64,000 bases of DNA from Posidonia oceanica (lineage: Eukaryota > Streptophyta > Magnoliopsida > Alismatales > Posidoniaceae), in assembly GCA_037176725.1 (NCBI GenBank), contig JAZBRS010000076.1:117075001-117139000 (forward strand). Direction: 5' to 3'. The notes under the pieces are model-generated. The model was not told the DNA's origin and did no database searches. It saw only the letters and a list, made by a program, of their open reading frames with translations. The number at the start of each line of letters is the position of its first letter. The first letter of the stretch is position 1. The position numbers were made by a program, and so were the translations under genes. Below, piece by piece: positions 44,621 through 55,850 of the stretch.

Positions 44621-47600
44621 TCAATGACCAGACTCACCACTACCCACACATCCACCACCTGAAGGCCTAGGCGTAGGCTGAGCGACTGATGACGTAGCTT
44701 GACTCCGGCTCCTCTCTTGGGACCCTCGAAATGCAGAACGAATCAACTCAAGATGAGGCGAGGACCGTAATCTCTCAACCTGCTCCACCGACAAAACCCA
44801 AGAATGCCCCGAGACTATCGGAGCCACAGGAACAGGGGCAGGGCCAAACACCTCAGCATCTGGAAGAGCCACCGCCACTGACGCCTCAACCTGTGCCATT
44901 TGTGCCTCCAACTCCTGCACCCGCTGGCCGCGACGAGCACTCAACTGCAATAAAAGAGACAGCAGTCCCAGAGTTAGAACAAGTTATCAAGCAAAAGCTA
45001 GTAAATAACATGCCACAACAGAAAAGAGGGTTACCCTTCTCATAGAGTCAGCCTCAAGTCGAGCCCTGACTAACTCTGCCTCTAAATCCCTAAAGTGGCT
45101 CTCATGCTCTCGCTCTAGCTGGCTAAGGCGCTCCTGCAGCTCCTCAGCCCGCCCCAAGTCATCATTGAGCTAACTTTGTGTAGGGCCCACGGATGGAGGG
45201 ATATGAATCATCTCCAACATCTTCTGGATCTGCAAAGCAAACAGGCACGTAAGCTGACAAGACATATATTTAAAAGCAAGGGAAGAGCAGAAGTACCTCC
45301 GATTCGTGGCCCCGAACGTCCTCGGTGAGCATGCCCTCGAAACGAGAGGCAGTTGGCTCCGTAGCAGCAGTGGGAGGAGGCTCTGCACTAGTCGAGGCAC
45401 CCTCGGCCTACACCAAAGCAAACAGTATCAGTTAACAGCAAGAACAGGGGCAAACAAGTAAGAGAAAGGGGCAAATCTCACTCATGCTAGACGAGACAAC
45501 AGCTCGTCTCTCTCCCGTACCAGCTCCTCAATCCTCGAAGCATGCTGCTGCTGCTGAGTCCTAACTGCCTCCATCATACCCTCAGAGGCAGCCATCTGTG
45601 CCAGCAAAGAAAGACATATAAGTAAAGGAGCAATACATAAAAAAGCTCAAAAGAAATTACTTACCAGCTCCTGAATACGGCCGTAAGCAGCTGCCAGCTC
45701 TCGCTGTAGTGTACTAACACTACTGCTCAAATGAAAGCCAACGCCCATCGACACGTCAGACTGACCATAAAAGAGGGAGCGTTGGAAGACCATCAGCTGA
45801 GGAAAGGTGGCATTGAACTAGGTCTTCCATGCTGCCTCAGTCTCTGCTAAGCCGTTAGAAGGAGCAGTACCGCTAGAGCGCCAATCCTCAAGCTGAGCTG
45901 CAAACCACCAAGAAGTACCCGACTGCCCCCCTCTAGATGACCCAAGGGAACGAGCCACAGGACCAAGCCTAGAGATGAGCTGCTGGAGGCCAAACTGTCT
46001 CAAAACACGGGCCACCTAACTAAAGCAGCACAGGAAGAGGCTGAAGAGCCAGCACTCTCAAAGAAATAGGTGGGAACCACGTACCACGGGCTCCTCGGCA
46101 GTGTGCTCACCATTAGAATAAGGCCTCCAAACAAGCTACAGCATCACTTAGTCAGAAACAAACAAATACTGTGCAAATGGAGAAAAGACTAAGCACTGGA
46201 GCTTACCCACTTCTCTGGGAGAACCTCCAGTAAAAAGCGGCCCAAATGCCTAAAAGGTCGGAGCCTCTCTGGAGACAGCGGCATGTCACTCCACTATTGA
46301 GCCCGAGGGAACTCAACAGAGCCATCCCTAGGGACACCAGGTCGCAAGCACAGGAAGCGCTCAAAAATCTAAGTCTATCATATAAAGAAGCAGTTTCAAA
46401 GTCAGAAACAAGCAAATGAACAAAAAGACAAACAAATAAATAAAGCACAAACCTGGAAGAGGGGCAAGCAGCCAGAAAGGGAGTGGGTCCACCCCACAGA
46501 AAAGTCCTCTAGGTGGGAGATAAGGTAGGCTAGCATGGCCGAGCCCTAGGAGTACATACCAATCCTCTCCACGTCTAGAAGGAATGGAGCAAAACTGGCG
46601 TGCAGCATCTGGGAGGAGGTACCGAAAAACTGCTGATGAAACAAAATGGAGAGGAAGACTCGTAGCTACTGATCAGCTATGCCTGGAGCCGCCACATCAG
46701 CAAGTAAGAGGTCGTCGAGACACTCCTTCAGCCATCTGATGTTGACACGGGTGTGGTAATGGCCAGAGCGCGGGGGTCGCACGCCGTAGCAAGCCTCCAG
46801 CTTGTCGCCGTAGCAGGGCTGCCACACTGCTACCACGGGCTCGCCGCCTATCCTCAGGCCTACCAGCCTAACCACATCCTCCAGGGTGATCATCATCTCA
46901 CCCACGCAGAGAATGAAGCTACCGGAAGGACCATGGAACCGCTCAGCAAAAGAAACTAGCAATCCCAGATGGATCTCAAAAGGCACAATCTCTAGAAAAT
47001 GGCCAAAGCCCATCCAAGCCATTCTCTCCTGCTGAAAGTCTAGAAGACGGGTGTACGTTTCGTGGAGATCCTCCCAACTAGAGCGAGCCCGGCTAGGCAA
47101 TGGCATCTGACACAGAAAATCCAAAGAATAACATTAATAACTTCTTAAACAAGCAAATAACTTAATAAGAAACTAAAACACATAAACTTAATCTCACCTG
47201 GCCTAGCTCTACGAGCTCAACTGCTGTCCGAGCTCTCCTGGGAGGAGGATAACGAGGGACCTCGTCCAGACCAAGGCTATCCTTGTCACTGTCACTCGTC
47301 TCTGTCCTAGCGAGAGATGGTGCACATGGACGCCTCTCCCGAAGCTTGCGAGGACGAGAGGAGCTCGCTCCTGTAGTAGAAGGACTTGCCTCGTCCCTCC
47401 CAGTCTCAACCTCCTCATCGGAGACCCTGGAACAGTGACACAAGTAGAGTTTGGTCAGTCCATGCCAAGTTAAACATTAATCAAAAACATCAATCAATCA
47501 AGACATTAAACATCTCGAACATTAATTGGTCATTGATCATTCCAAACATTAAATCATCTCAAACATTAATTAATCATTCCAAACAATAATTAATCATTTC

Positions 47601-48903
47601 AAACATTAATTAATCATTTCAAACATTAATCGAAACATTAATCACTTCAAAACACTAATCAAACACTTAATCACTTCAAACATTTAAAACTCTGTTAATT
47701 AAACATATAAACCCTTTTAATTATCTAATAAATACTCACAACATTAAAAATTGCCTCAAATGTTTGAATACCACTTAAAATATCTAACTCTTTTAAATAA
47801 GCAAAGCACATAAACCATTTAAGAGACACAATCACCTCAGGTTTTTTAATTAAACATATGACAGTTAAATACGATGCTGAATGAAATTAATTAAACTTTA
47901 CAAACACTAAGGCAAATATTTAAAACACATTCAGAAATATTTTATTGCCCCACCAACCCACAAAGATGGGAAAGTACCACACTAAGAAAATTCTTTTTCA
48001 CCAATCCACCTTAAAATTTTGACTATTTAACTTGCATTAATTAATAAAAAGTAAAAACCACCAACCTATCCTAATAATCAATTTTCCTTTTTAAAACAAG
48101 CAGACTTATCCTCCAATTTTGATTCATGAATTAATTCAATAAACCATCCTTCTTTAAGGAATTTATCCTAATAATCATTAACAATTCAAATTTTCTTTTA
48201 AAAACAAACTTTCCTAAACTCACAAATTAATTTCCCTTCATTAAACGAATCACTTCTCCTTTTAAAATTCAACAATGAAAATTCTATTCAACAATCTTAC
48301 AAAATCATTTACTTGTGCACTATTTAAACCACAAAATAATTCCCAAAATAATAAAAATAATAACAATCCCTCAAGTTGTAAGAAAATTAACCCATTATCC
48401 CATAAGTTCCACATATTCCATCATTAATAAATAAAATAAAATCTCCTAATTTCTAGAAAATTTTTGACATAATCCCCCCACAAATTTCAAATTATTCATT
48501 TCCTACAAGGAAAATTCACAATAATATTCTCCTTCATCCATTCAATATACAATTCCACAAAAATATCCTTCATTCATTCAAAGCTAGACAAAAAAATTCA
48601 CAAAAAAAAAGAAAGATTCATTCACATCCTGCAAGATTTCCATTCAACATTCATTCACAATAACAATTAATGAATCAACATCCTTTAATTTTCTTCATTC
48701 ACATTCACAAAAACAATCAAAAAATCCCATTGACTGTCGGCCGTCCGCCCCTCTCCGGCAAGCCACTGCCGCCCAACCTCACCGGCCACACCACACAAAA
48801 GCAAGAGAGCATGGAGGAGAGGAGGAGAATACCTCCTTCGCTGGTGAGCACTGCTGTCCGAGCCATCACCACTCGCACCACCACCACTACCGCCACTAGC
48901 CAT
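44621..48903 (-). pseudogene. Antisense PMD-like gene with nine-exon model (beta)
   Basis: Model on the minus strand: exons 48833-48903, 47198-47426, 46453-47106, 46207-46374, 45665-46135, 45482-45595, 45297-45407, 45035-45229, 44621-44944. Every intron has GT-AG. Exon 1 ends with two bases of a codon completed by exon 2, and every later exon is a multiple of three. Exon 3 has WMGFGHFLEIVPFEIHLGLL, FILCVGEMMITLEDVVRLVGL and GDKLEACYGV; exon 4 has IFERFLCLRPG and exon 5 VLRQFGLQQ: the pattern of plant mobile domain (PMD) proteins. Exons 6-8 encode coiled coils. In-frame stops lie in exons 3-6 and 8, so the copy is dead. The large A/T-rich first intron (47,427-48,832) is T-rich on the gene strand. 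Origin by capture from the host is inference. Confidence 0.65.
47430..48660 (-). other. A/T-rich stretch, probable first intron of gene beta
   Basis: About 1.2 kb without any domain-bearing frame. On the minus strand it is T-rich, as plant introns usually are, and it ends TTGTGTCACTGTTCCAG at 47,427-47,443. CATTAATTAATCATTTCAAA repeats fill 47,500-47,700. If this is not an intron, the region is just A/T-rich spacer. Confidence 0.5.
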
Positions 48904-49140
48904 CAGGGGTGAAAGGAGGAGAGAGCGCTCGCACCACTGCACCACCGGAGTCATGCCGCACCACCAGAGACTGCTGCACCGCCGGAGACTGCCGCGCCAC
49001 CGAATTGTCGAAGAGGAGAGCGGGAAAGCACTGTGTAGAGGAATAGAAGAGAGGTGTGAGGCCAAAAGGGGGAGGCAACAGTTCGGTTTTGTTACTGGAC
49101 TCGCGCCCTAGTCACCAAACATAGTGGCGACCAATTTAGA
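48685..49140 (-). promoter_or_regulatory. Possible 5' leader and promoter of gene beta
   Basis: On the minus strand, a CT-rich segment (GCCTCCCCCTTTTGGCCTCA, CTCTCTTCTATTCCTCTACA) precedes the ATG at 48903. The ATG at 48903 is chosen because it gives a phase-correct join to exon 2. Upstream ATGs in the same stretch are possible. A GTCGCC/GGCGAC inverted pair at 49,110-49,160 resembles those in C's LTR. Confidence 0.4.
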
Positions 49141-49554
49141 TGCTGTATTTTACGGCGACTTACCCTTTAGCTCCCTCAGGGTGCCAACTTTCCCGCATCA
49201 ATTTGAACCACCCTGGTGGAGGCCATGTTAGCATCTACCACCTTGAATAGTGGCAACAATCCAAAAAATATATAATAATAATAAATACCTTAAAATTAGG
49301 CACAACTTTTCCGCCTCATTCGAACCGCCTCTGAGCTGGACACCTCTAAGGGCGGCGGCTAAAATGGACAACCCTTTTTTTTTCTTTCTTTCTTCTTATT
49401 TATTTGAAACAAATTTTCCATCATTTATTCAGACATTAATAACCCACCAACACAATAGTAAACACACCCAATTTAACCAAACTTAAAAATAAAAATATAT
49501 CATTTTTAACTCATGTCCAAAACATAACATAACCATTACACTCTAAAACATAAT
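49141..49554. other. Spacer between the two antisense genes of C
   Basis: A/T-rich, no gene visible. The T run at 49,374-49,400 and A-rich stretch at 49,480-49,505 are simple sequence. Confidence 0.5.
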
Positions 49555-50923
49555 CTAACTATACATTGCCATGCTCGTATGGCTGAGGCCGAGCATCTTC
49601 AGGAACTCCAGCCTATCTTCGGTATACTTCCGGGGAGTGAGGCGAAGCCGTGCATACCACTTCAGGTACCTTGACTCCCGAGAAGTTTCAGAAAGACGAG
49701 GCGCACTCAGGGACACTCGCTTGCCAATGTGGACCCAGTAGACTATATACTCCAGGACCATCCTCTCATTGTGATCGCCGTCCTCCTTGCGAGCACAGAT
49801 CAGAGGAGTCAACACTGCATCAGGCTGAATAGTAAGCTCTTGATTCAGCAGGCGTGGGCAGCGTTGGATGGGATACAGCACAAAAGATGTGGCCCCCACC
49901 AAGACAAGCTCAAGATGGCTATGGGTCGTGCTCATCACCCGTGCCTTATGAGCTCTAGGCAGCTTTGGCACAAAGTCAAAGTCTTGCAATGACAAGCGGC
50001 CAAGGCGAAACATGCAGTCATAAAAGCTCAAGCCGGCAAAATCTGCATAGCTACAGCAATGGGACATGAACCACCTGTGCAACAACAATGGAGAACCAAA
50101 GAACTTTCCTAAACAAGAAGCACTAGCAAACCCCTCCATGGTATGTGCCAACATAGCGGGAGCCAAATATAAGTCTGGTCGAATAGCTACTAGCATCGAG
50201 AGGTCCACATGATGAAGATCCAGTGTGAAATTTTCATCAACAAACAGTGCAAGCCCACTAATAGCTATGAACAGACAAGTCTTCAATTCAGTCTCAGCAA
50301 GCTGCCGGGTACTAAGGATCTCTCACAAGCCTCGAAAGAAGAGCCTCCCCGAGTGCATTAAAGCTTTACTGGCTTCCTGATCTTTTGCTAGGTACCAACC
50401 TATCTTCTTGGAGTCCACAGTCTCAACAGAAATGGCAAAGCGATCGTCTGCTACTTCAATAGATTCCACTGCCAACCCAAGAAAAGAAGATACTTCCTCA
50501 CACGAAATCAAAGTCTCCCCACAGGGAAGGTGGAAGGTGTTGGAGGAACTATTCCAGAAAGCCATCAAGGCATGCAACAATGGCCAAGGCAAAGGAGTAC
50601 GGATCAAATCAAGGAGCTTGTCGAAGCCACTAGATCTGAAAAGATGCCTATTATCCTCTACCCGGTTAATCAAGCTAGACACCCAAGGCGAAGTATACCG
50701 GAATGAATTATGGAAATTTAGACATTTGGTAAGGTTTACTACAACCTATCACAAGTAAACACTCAGAGACAAGACCACAAACAAACAAGCATACAAGGAC
50801 AAAGAAGAGAAGGAGAGAGCATACCTGATCTCCATGAATGGCTTGCATCAAGTGGTTGAGGATATCAACCACCCTCTCCATGGTGAAGGTTGAAGAAGAG
50901 AAAGAAGGAAGCTTCATGGTCAA
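49555..50923 (-). pseudogene. Antisense two-exon PMD/DUF7745-like gene (alpha)
   Basis: Exon 1 is 50825-50923 (33 codons, MTMKLPSF start). Exon 2 is 49555-50745 and runs to a stop at 49555. The 79-bp intron has GT at 50824 and AG at 50746, is in phase 0 and is T-rich on this strand. The protein would be about 430 codons, with a single in-frame TGA at 50323-50325. NRHLFRSSGFDKLLDL, LLHALMAFWNSSSNTFHLPC and GETLISCEEVSSFLGL fit the N-terminal part of plant mobile domain or DUF7745-type proteins. DLYLAPAMLAHTMEGFASAS and the SPLLLHRWFMSHC stretch fit the middle. It lies between pol and the 3' LTR and reads against pol. Its function is unknown. Confidence 0.65.
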
Positions 50924-51985
50924 ATGGAGAGGATTAATTCTGCAGAATGACCTCTGGAAGATGAGTACGGCCTCCTTTTATCCCCTCCTATCGAGAAAAA
51001 CGGAGGATAAATCGGATTCTGAGATAAAATAGCCAAAAGATTGCGCGTCGCCCTGGAAACCGGCGACTACTCCGGGCGCCAAGCACAACAGCGACTGGAA
51101 CATTAAGACAAACCATCCTTTGCCCCCTCTCATGAAGGATGATTCTGCCCAACTGCGAACTAAAAAGCAAAGACGAGGAACGAGCCCCTGCCTTAAAGCT
51201 CACACTGTGTCCACTGACACAACTACTGCGACTAAAAGATGAAACATCGGTTTGGCAGGTGAAGGGTTCACTCCCTCATCTGGTTCTCTATGCATAGAGC
51301 CTCTTTACTTGCCAAATCGAGCTGTGGGACAACGATCCTTCCCTGAGAGTACCGGTCACACTCGAGGATGGAAAACACTTGACCACAACAAATTGCATTT
51401 CATTCATTTTGCATATGTCCATATGGTTTGGGACCAACCGCACACCGCCGGCCTAACCTAGCATATGGACCATTCATTGCATCGCATGTCGACCTTGCAT
51501 TATCATTGTTTGTTTGAAACATGCATACATGCATTTTCTCATATCATTGGAAGTGGAGCACGGATGGAGCAAAATGACCTCCAAGAGTGTTAGAAACCCT
51601 TAGGACATGTGATTCTCCTAGAGCCAATCTAGTTCCTACCTATCCTTTTATCAATTCCAATCCAAGTAATGTCTCAAACGAGATGCCAAACTCCTTTCGA
51701 TCGTGTCGGGATAAAACCCCACGATTTCCTCCTCAGTTCCTGCCCCGTTGGAGCACCCTTACATGGTTGACCTAGTCATGACATCGGTTGCGATACATAG
51801 TTCTGAAACCGACTTGACCCCTCCGTGCCGAAGTCTCCAATATGATGGCAGTTTAAACCTCTTTTTATCTTTCTTTTGGCTACCTTGATGGCAAATTGTT
51901 TGAGACAAAGCTCCCCTTTTCAGGAAATGCTCAATAGGACATCGTTCTTACCTTGGAATCGATCTTGTTCCAAGATCATCTCCAA
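50924..51985. other. Region between antisense genes and 3' LTR of C
   Basis: No domain-bearing frame is visible. CGCCCTGGAAACCGGCGACT (51,050) again has the GGCGAC motif. From 51,370 the sequence resembles untranslated 3' region. The promoter of gene alpha should lie here, but I cannot identify a TATA box with confidence. Confidence 0.5.
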
Positions 51986-51996
51986 GGAGGGGCATC
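51986..51996 (+). promoter_or_regulatory. Polypurine tract of element C
   Basis: AAGGAGGGGCATC stands directly before the 3' LTR start TGTAGATATCCC, like GGGAGGGGCATC before B's LTR. Confidence 0.8.
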
Positions 51997-53548
51997 TGTA
52001 GATATCCCATTTTCACATTTCTGAGAGTTCTTAGATGATAGGAACCAGCTAGGCACCCCATATCACATAACTAAGGCTTAGTAGCACCTTTTCCAGAATT
52101 TTCGTGATTTGTTTAAAGCATCGCTTGATTTTACTTGACTCAAGGTTATTACCTGTAGCAGAGCCAACACGCTCAGACTTGTGGCAAGTCCGAGCACCTT
52201 GAGTACCCTTTGTTCCACTCAAATCAGTGGCAAATTTGAGTTAAAGAAGATGTTTTTACGAGTTCATGAGATTTCTGAAGTTTTCCGGGCTTTTATCATG
52301 TTTCTATGGATTAACTTAAAAGACAAGGTTAAAAATGCAAAAGACATAGCTAGTTGCCTCCCAGAGTGGTGATACATCTAGGCGCCACTAATAGCAGTGA
52401 CTGGAATGTGTAGGCGCCTGTGAGACAGCTGACTAACAACCTGCCTCTCTCTCTAGCTTAATAATTAATATCCTGGACATTAATATAACATATGGGGGCT
52501 TTATAAATTATTATAACGCTTTTTCCGTAAATTATCGATATTTCCATGATCTTCAAATATTTAATATATGATATAACATAAAAATCATATAATTAATTAA
52601 GGAATGATCTAGAAAATCCTAGGTGGCTTCCAATTCAGATCTAGATCTTTTAAACACGTTTTTCAATCTAAGATTTATCTCCTAAAAATCAAAAGCAAAT
52701 CTAAGATTTATCTCCTAAAAATTAGAAACAAATCTTTTATTTAGCTTGGAATAGTGCAACAGATAAGCGCCTGTGTTACAGGCGACTAGCTGACGTGGAC
52801 TCCGTTTGACCTAGTCTTGCAGAATTTCCCCAGCTTTTCCACGATCTTTTCAGGAGATATTTGTGCCGGTCGCCTGCCTATGCGGCGACTAGCAATAAAT
52901 ATCAGTTTTCGTCTAGAAACATCTAGAACCTTCCTAGGTTTGAGCCACCCGTGTCCCACGAACCTATAAATAGGCCCCATGAGTCAGTGCTCGAGAGGAG
53001 GCAATTTTAAGAATTTTAGGGTTTAAGGAGGCCACCTTTAGAGTGAGAGTTACATTTTCAAGAGAGAAACCCTAGCCTCCACCTTCAATTCAGAGATCCC
53101 ACGGATACCCAAAGCTCCAACCATGCGTCTGCTTCCTCATCCCACTGCATATAGCACAAGGGTGAGGGGAGTATCATCTTCCACTCTCTTTATTTTCATT
53201 ATTGCATTCTTTAGATTAGATTCATGGCATATGCATGCAGGGAACAATCCCCGATTAGCATCAATTACATTTACCTTTTTTGTTTCTTGCTTATTTGATC
53301 GATTTACTACACACGAACTTATCCTGATCTTCTGTTACTTGTTTTTTTGAAGGAAAGGAATACGCTTACGTAACACGAAGAAGCCACTGGACGACATCCT
53401 ACTATCGATCCAATGAGCCTACTACCCATATCATCATCATCTCCCCAGGTGCCTTGTCCACCCATTAACGAGTGGTGATCACAATAAGTTGACAACGTTG
53501 TGGAAGCACTGTTAACTTCATCCAAACACCCCCAAATCCACATCTACA
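51997..53548 (+). mobile_element. 3' LTR of element C (1552 bp)
   Basis: It runs from TGTAGATATCCC to CACATCTACA. It matches the 5' LTR over its length but is 46 bases longer, mainly because an AATCTAAGATTTATCTCCTA block is repeated near 52,675-52,740 and extra bases are present near 52,983-53,000. TATA box at 52965-52972. It is followed by the GTGGT duplication at 53549-53553. Confidence 0.92.
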
Positions 53549-54250
53549 GTGGTGTAGTGAGAAACAAAACTCCATGCCAAACTCTCTAGGACCTACACCT
53601 ATTCTTTTATTTTTCATCATCATTTTTTTTTTACTCCCTCGTAGGTTTGCAGGTTTACTCTATCCCTAGCTTGGAGATAAAAACGCCTGGTCTGGTGTTG
53701 GGGAGCTGCTACAAGACAGGGGTGGCTAGTCCTTGGAGGATTTGTGGGCTTTCCGGGCTTATGCTCCGACTCCTCTCCAAGACGGTCGTAGGGATAGGGC
53801 TATTCTGCTCACCTCTATCTTTAGGACTGACTTCTATCTTCAATTTCTGTCTTCCTTTTTTTTATGCCCTTTTATTGATTGATTTTTTTTTTTTGATTGC
53901 CTTTTTTTTTTGGCTTTTCTCTCCTTTTTTTCCTCTTTTCTTTTGCTTTCACTCTCACTTTCGGCCTATCATTTCTCTCCCTCTGGAGGTATAGGTCCTA
54001 TGAGGAGTTTGGACATTTTGCTCTATTTTTTATTGGATGGTGGCTCCCTCACTTGCTAGGACATCTAGGTAGTGTCAACTGAGGAGGAACATACTCTTTC
54101 CAAAGTAGGCTAGTTATTCCGATTTTCGTCAACAGGCATAACTATCATGAAGGAGGATCTTTTTTTTTGTATATCATGAATGAGTATGATTGATTTTGAT
54201 TGATTCTTTTTTTTTATTATCATGAATGAAGATGATTGATTTTGATGCAG
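53549..54250 (-). other. B 3' untranslated region next to C
   Basis: It aligns with A 5,086-5,600, with the CTATCCCTAGCTTGGAGATAAA and GGTGGCTCCCTCAC blocks in the same order. The T-rich tracts (53,615-53,640 and 53,880-53,950) are purine tracts on the element strand. No gene is visible. Confidence 0.7.
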
Positions 54251-54480
54251 AAAAAAGGAAAGTATGCAACGCTAAGAATGTATGCAGATGCAATTTTCAA
54301 ATGCATGACTGTGAAGCAATGAATGCATGGAATAAAACAAAAAAGAAGAAGACTTTGCAAGGCATGGATACCGCCTTGGGTCATTGATAGTACTTCTTGA
54401 GGTAGCAAGAATTGACTGGTCCTGATTGCTCAACCTGGTCCATGTCCTCAAGGATCAGAAAGAGGATCGCTGAGCCATGA
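54251..54480 (-). repeat. Duplicate of B's integrase-end block
   Basis: AGTACTTCTTGAGGTAGCAAGAATTGACTGGTCCTGATTGCTCAACC and the flanks match 55,700-55,925, where the integrase C-terminus ends. The duplicate carries only the last few codons of integrase plus 3' sequence. Array II lies between the two copies, so this may be part of a larger tandem duplication. Confidence 0.75.
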
Positions 54481-54519
54481 AGCTCACAGGCGATCTGAGC
54501 AATGTAGCTCAAAGGATCA

Positions 54520-55110
54520 GAAAGAAGATCGCTAAGCCATGAAGCTCACAAGCGAGGATCGCTGAGCTGGTAGCTCTAAGCGAGGACAAGGATCAAGATT
54601 GCCATGCCGGTAGCTCCAGGCGAGGATCACTGAACCAGTAGCTCCAAGCGAGGATAAAGATCAAGATCACCGAGCCGGTAGCTCCAGGCGAGGATTGTTG
54701 AGCTGGTAACTCCAAGCGAGGATAAAGATCAAGATTGCCGAGCCGGTAGCTCCAGGTGAGGATCGCTAAGCCGATAGCTCCAAGCGAGGGTAAAGATCAA
54801 GATCGCCGAGCCGGTAGCTCCTGGCGAGGATCGCTGAGCTGGTAGCTCCAAGTGAGGATAAAGATCAAGATCACCGAGCTGGTAGCTCCAGGAGAGGATC
54901 ACTGAGCCGGTAGCTCCAAGCGAGGATAAAGATCAAGATCGCCGAGCCGGTAGCTCCAGGCGAGGATCGCTGAGCCAGTAGCTCCAAGCGAGGATAAAGA
55001 TTAAGATCGCCAAGCCGATAGCTCCAGACGAAGATCGCTGAGCCAATAGCTCCAAGTGAGGATAAAGATCAAGATCGTCGAGCTGGTAGCTCCACGTGAG
55101 GATCGTAGAG
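54520..55110 (-). repeat. Tandem array II of about 68-bp units in B
   Basis: About nine copies of the same unit as array I (GATCGCCGAGCCGGTAGCTC followed by CAGGCGAGGATCGCTGAGCC). Flanking half-units with GAGCCATGAAGCTC occur at both ends (54,480-54,560 and 55,105-55,150). It lies between the duplicated integrase-end blocks. It does not encode a repeat protein. Confidence 0.88.
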
Positions 55111-55149
55111 CCATGAAGCTCATAGGTGATCTGAGCCATGTAGCTCAAA

Positions 55150-55690
55150 AGATCTAGAGGTGTACCAAAGAGTATGCAATGTTGGTCCTTCTGGGGACAT
55201 ATGCAGAGTGTGATGGCATGCAATGAGATGCAATGAGATGCCATGCAGTGAAATGCGATGTAATGCCGACTGGCCAGATAGATGGCAGATCAGTCTGATG
55301 CAAATGCTGTGGTGCGAATGTCGATGCATAGCAATGCAATGTGGCGTGATGCGATGGAATGATGTGCAATGAGATGTTGTGACATCCAATGAGATGCAAA
55401 TGATGTAGTAACATGCAAGGTGATGCTGTGAGATGTAAAAGAGATGTTAATGATGATGCAAATAAAGAGGGGTTTGATAAGCTGATGGACTCATCACCGA
55501 ATAGTTACGGGTATCAGCCCTAGAGTAGGGCGCTAGACAAGACTAACGTGCTTGCCGTCTGGGTAATTGGGGGTACCGACCCGAAGAAGGAAACTCCAGA
55601 CAAGACTATCATGCTTGCCAACTGGAACTCCAGACACTTTAACGGATGTCATCCGGGCAGTTAGGGCTGCCAACCCAATGCTATGAATGC
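55150..55690 (-). repeat. GATGCAATGC words and 70-bp repeats in B 3' region
   Basis: GATGCAATGAGATGC words fill 55,205-55,450. From 55,490 to 55,690 come GGGCAGTTAGGGCTGCCAAC and GAAACTCCAGACAAGACTAT blocks, also found at 28,490-28,640 beyond C and array I. No gene. Confidence 0.65.
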
Positions 55691-55850
55691 ATGTTGATTT
55701 TGCATGCTGCATTATGCTAAAAAAAGAAAGGAATGCAACACTAAGAATGTATGTAGATGTAATTTTCAAATGCATGACTGCGAAGCAATGAATGCATGGA
55801 ATAAAATAGAAAAGAAGAAAACTCTGCAAGGCAAGGATACATGCCTTAGG

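Larger units (their letters stand above)
29176..53548 (+). mobile_element. Element C: complete 24.4-kb Tat-lineage retrotransposon with antisense genes
   Basis: Two direct LTRs (29176-30681 and 51997-53548) bound the element, and the 5-bp duplication GTGGT flanks it. Within are a primer site, leader, gag, zinc knuckle, two protease domains, G-patch-like segment, linker, RT, RNase H, archaeal-type RNase H and IN on the plus strand. About 6.3 kb of antisense genes follow (44,621-50,923), then the polypurine tract. The element is interrupted by solo LTR D (36305-39252). Without D and its duplication it would be about 21.4 kb. Over the first 200 or so LTR bases I count about 11 differences, so the insertion is not recent. 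Confidence 0.92.
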
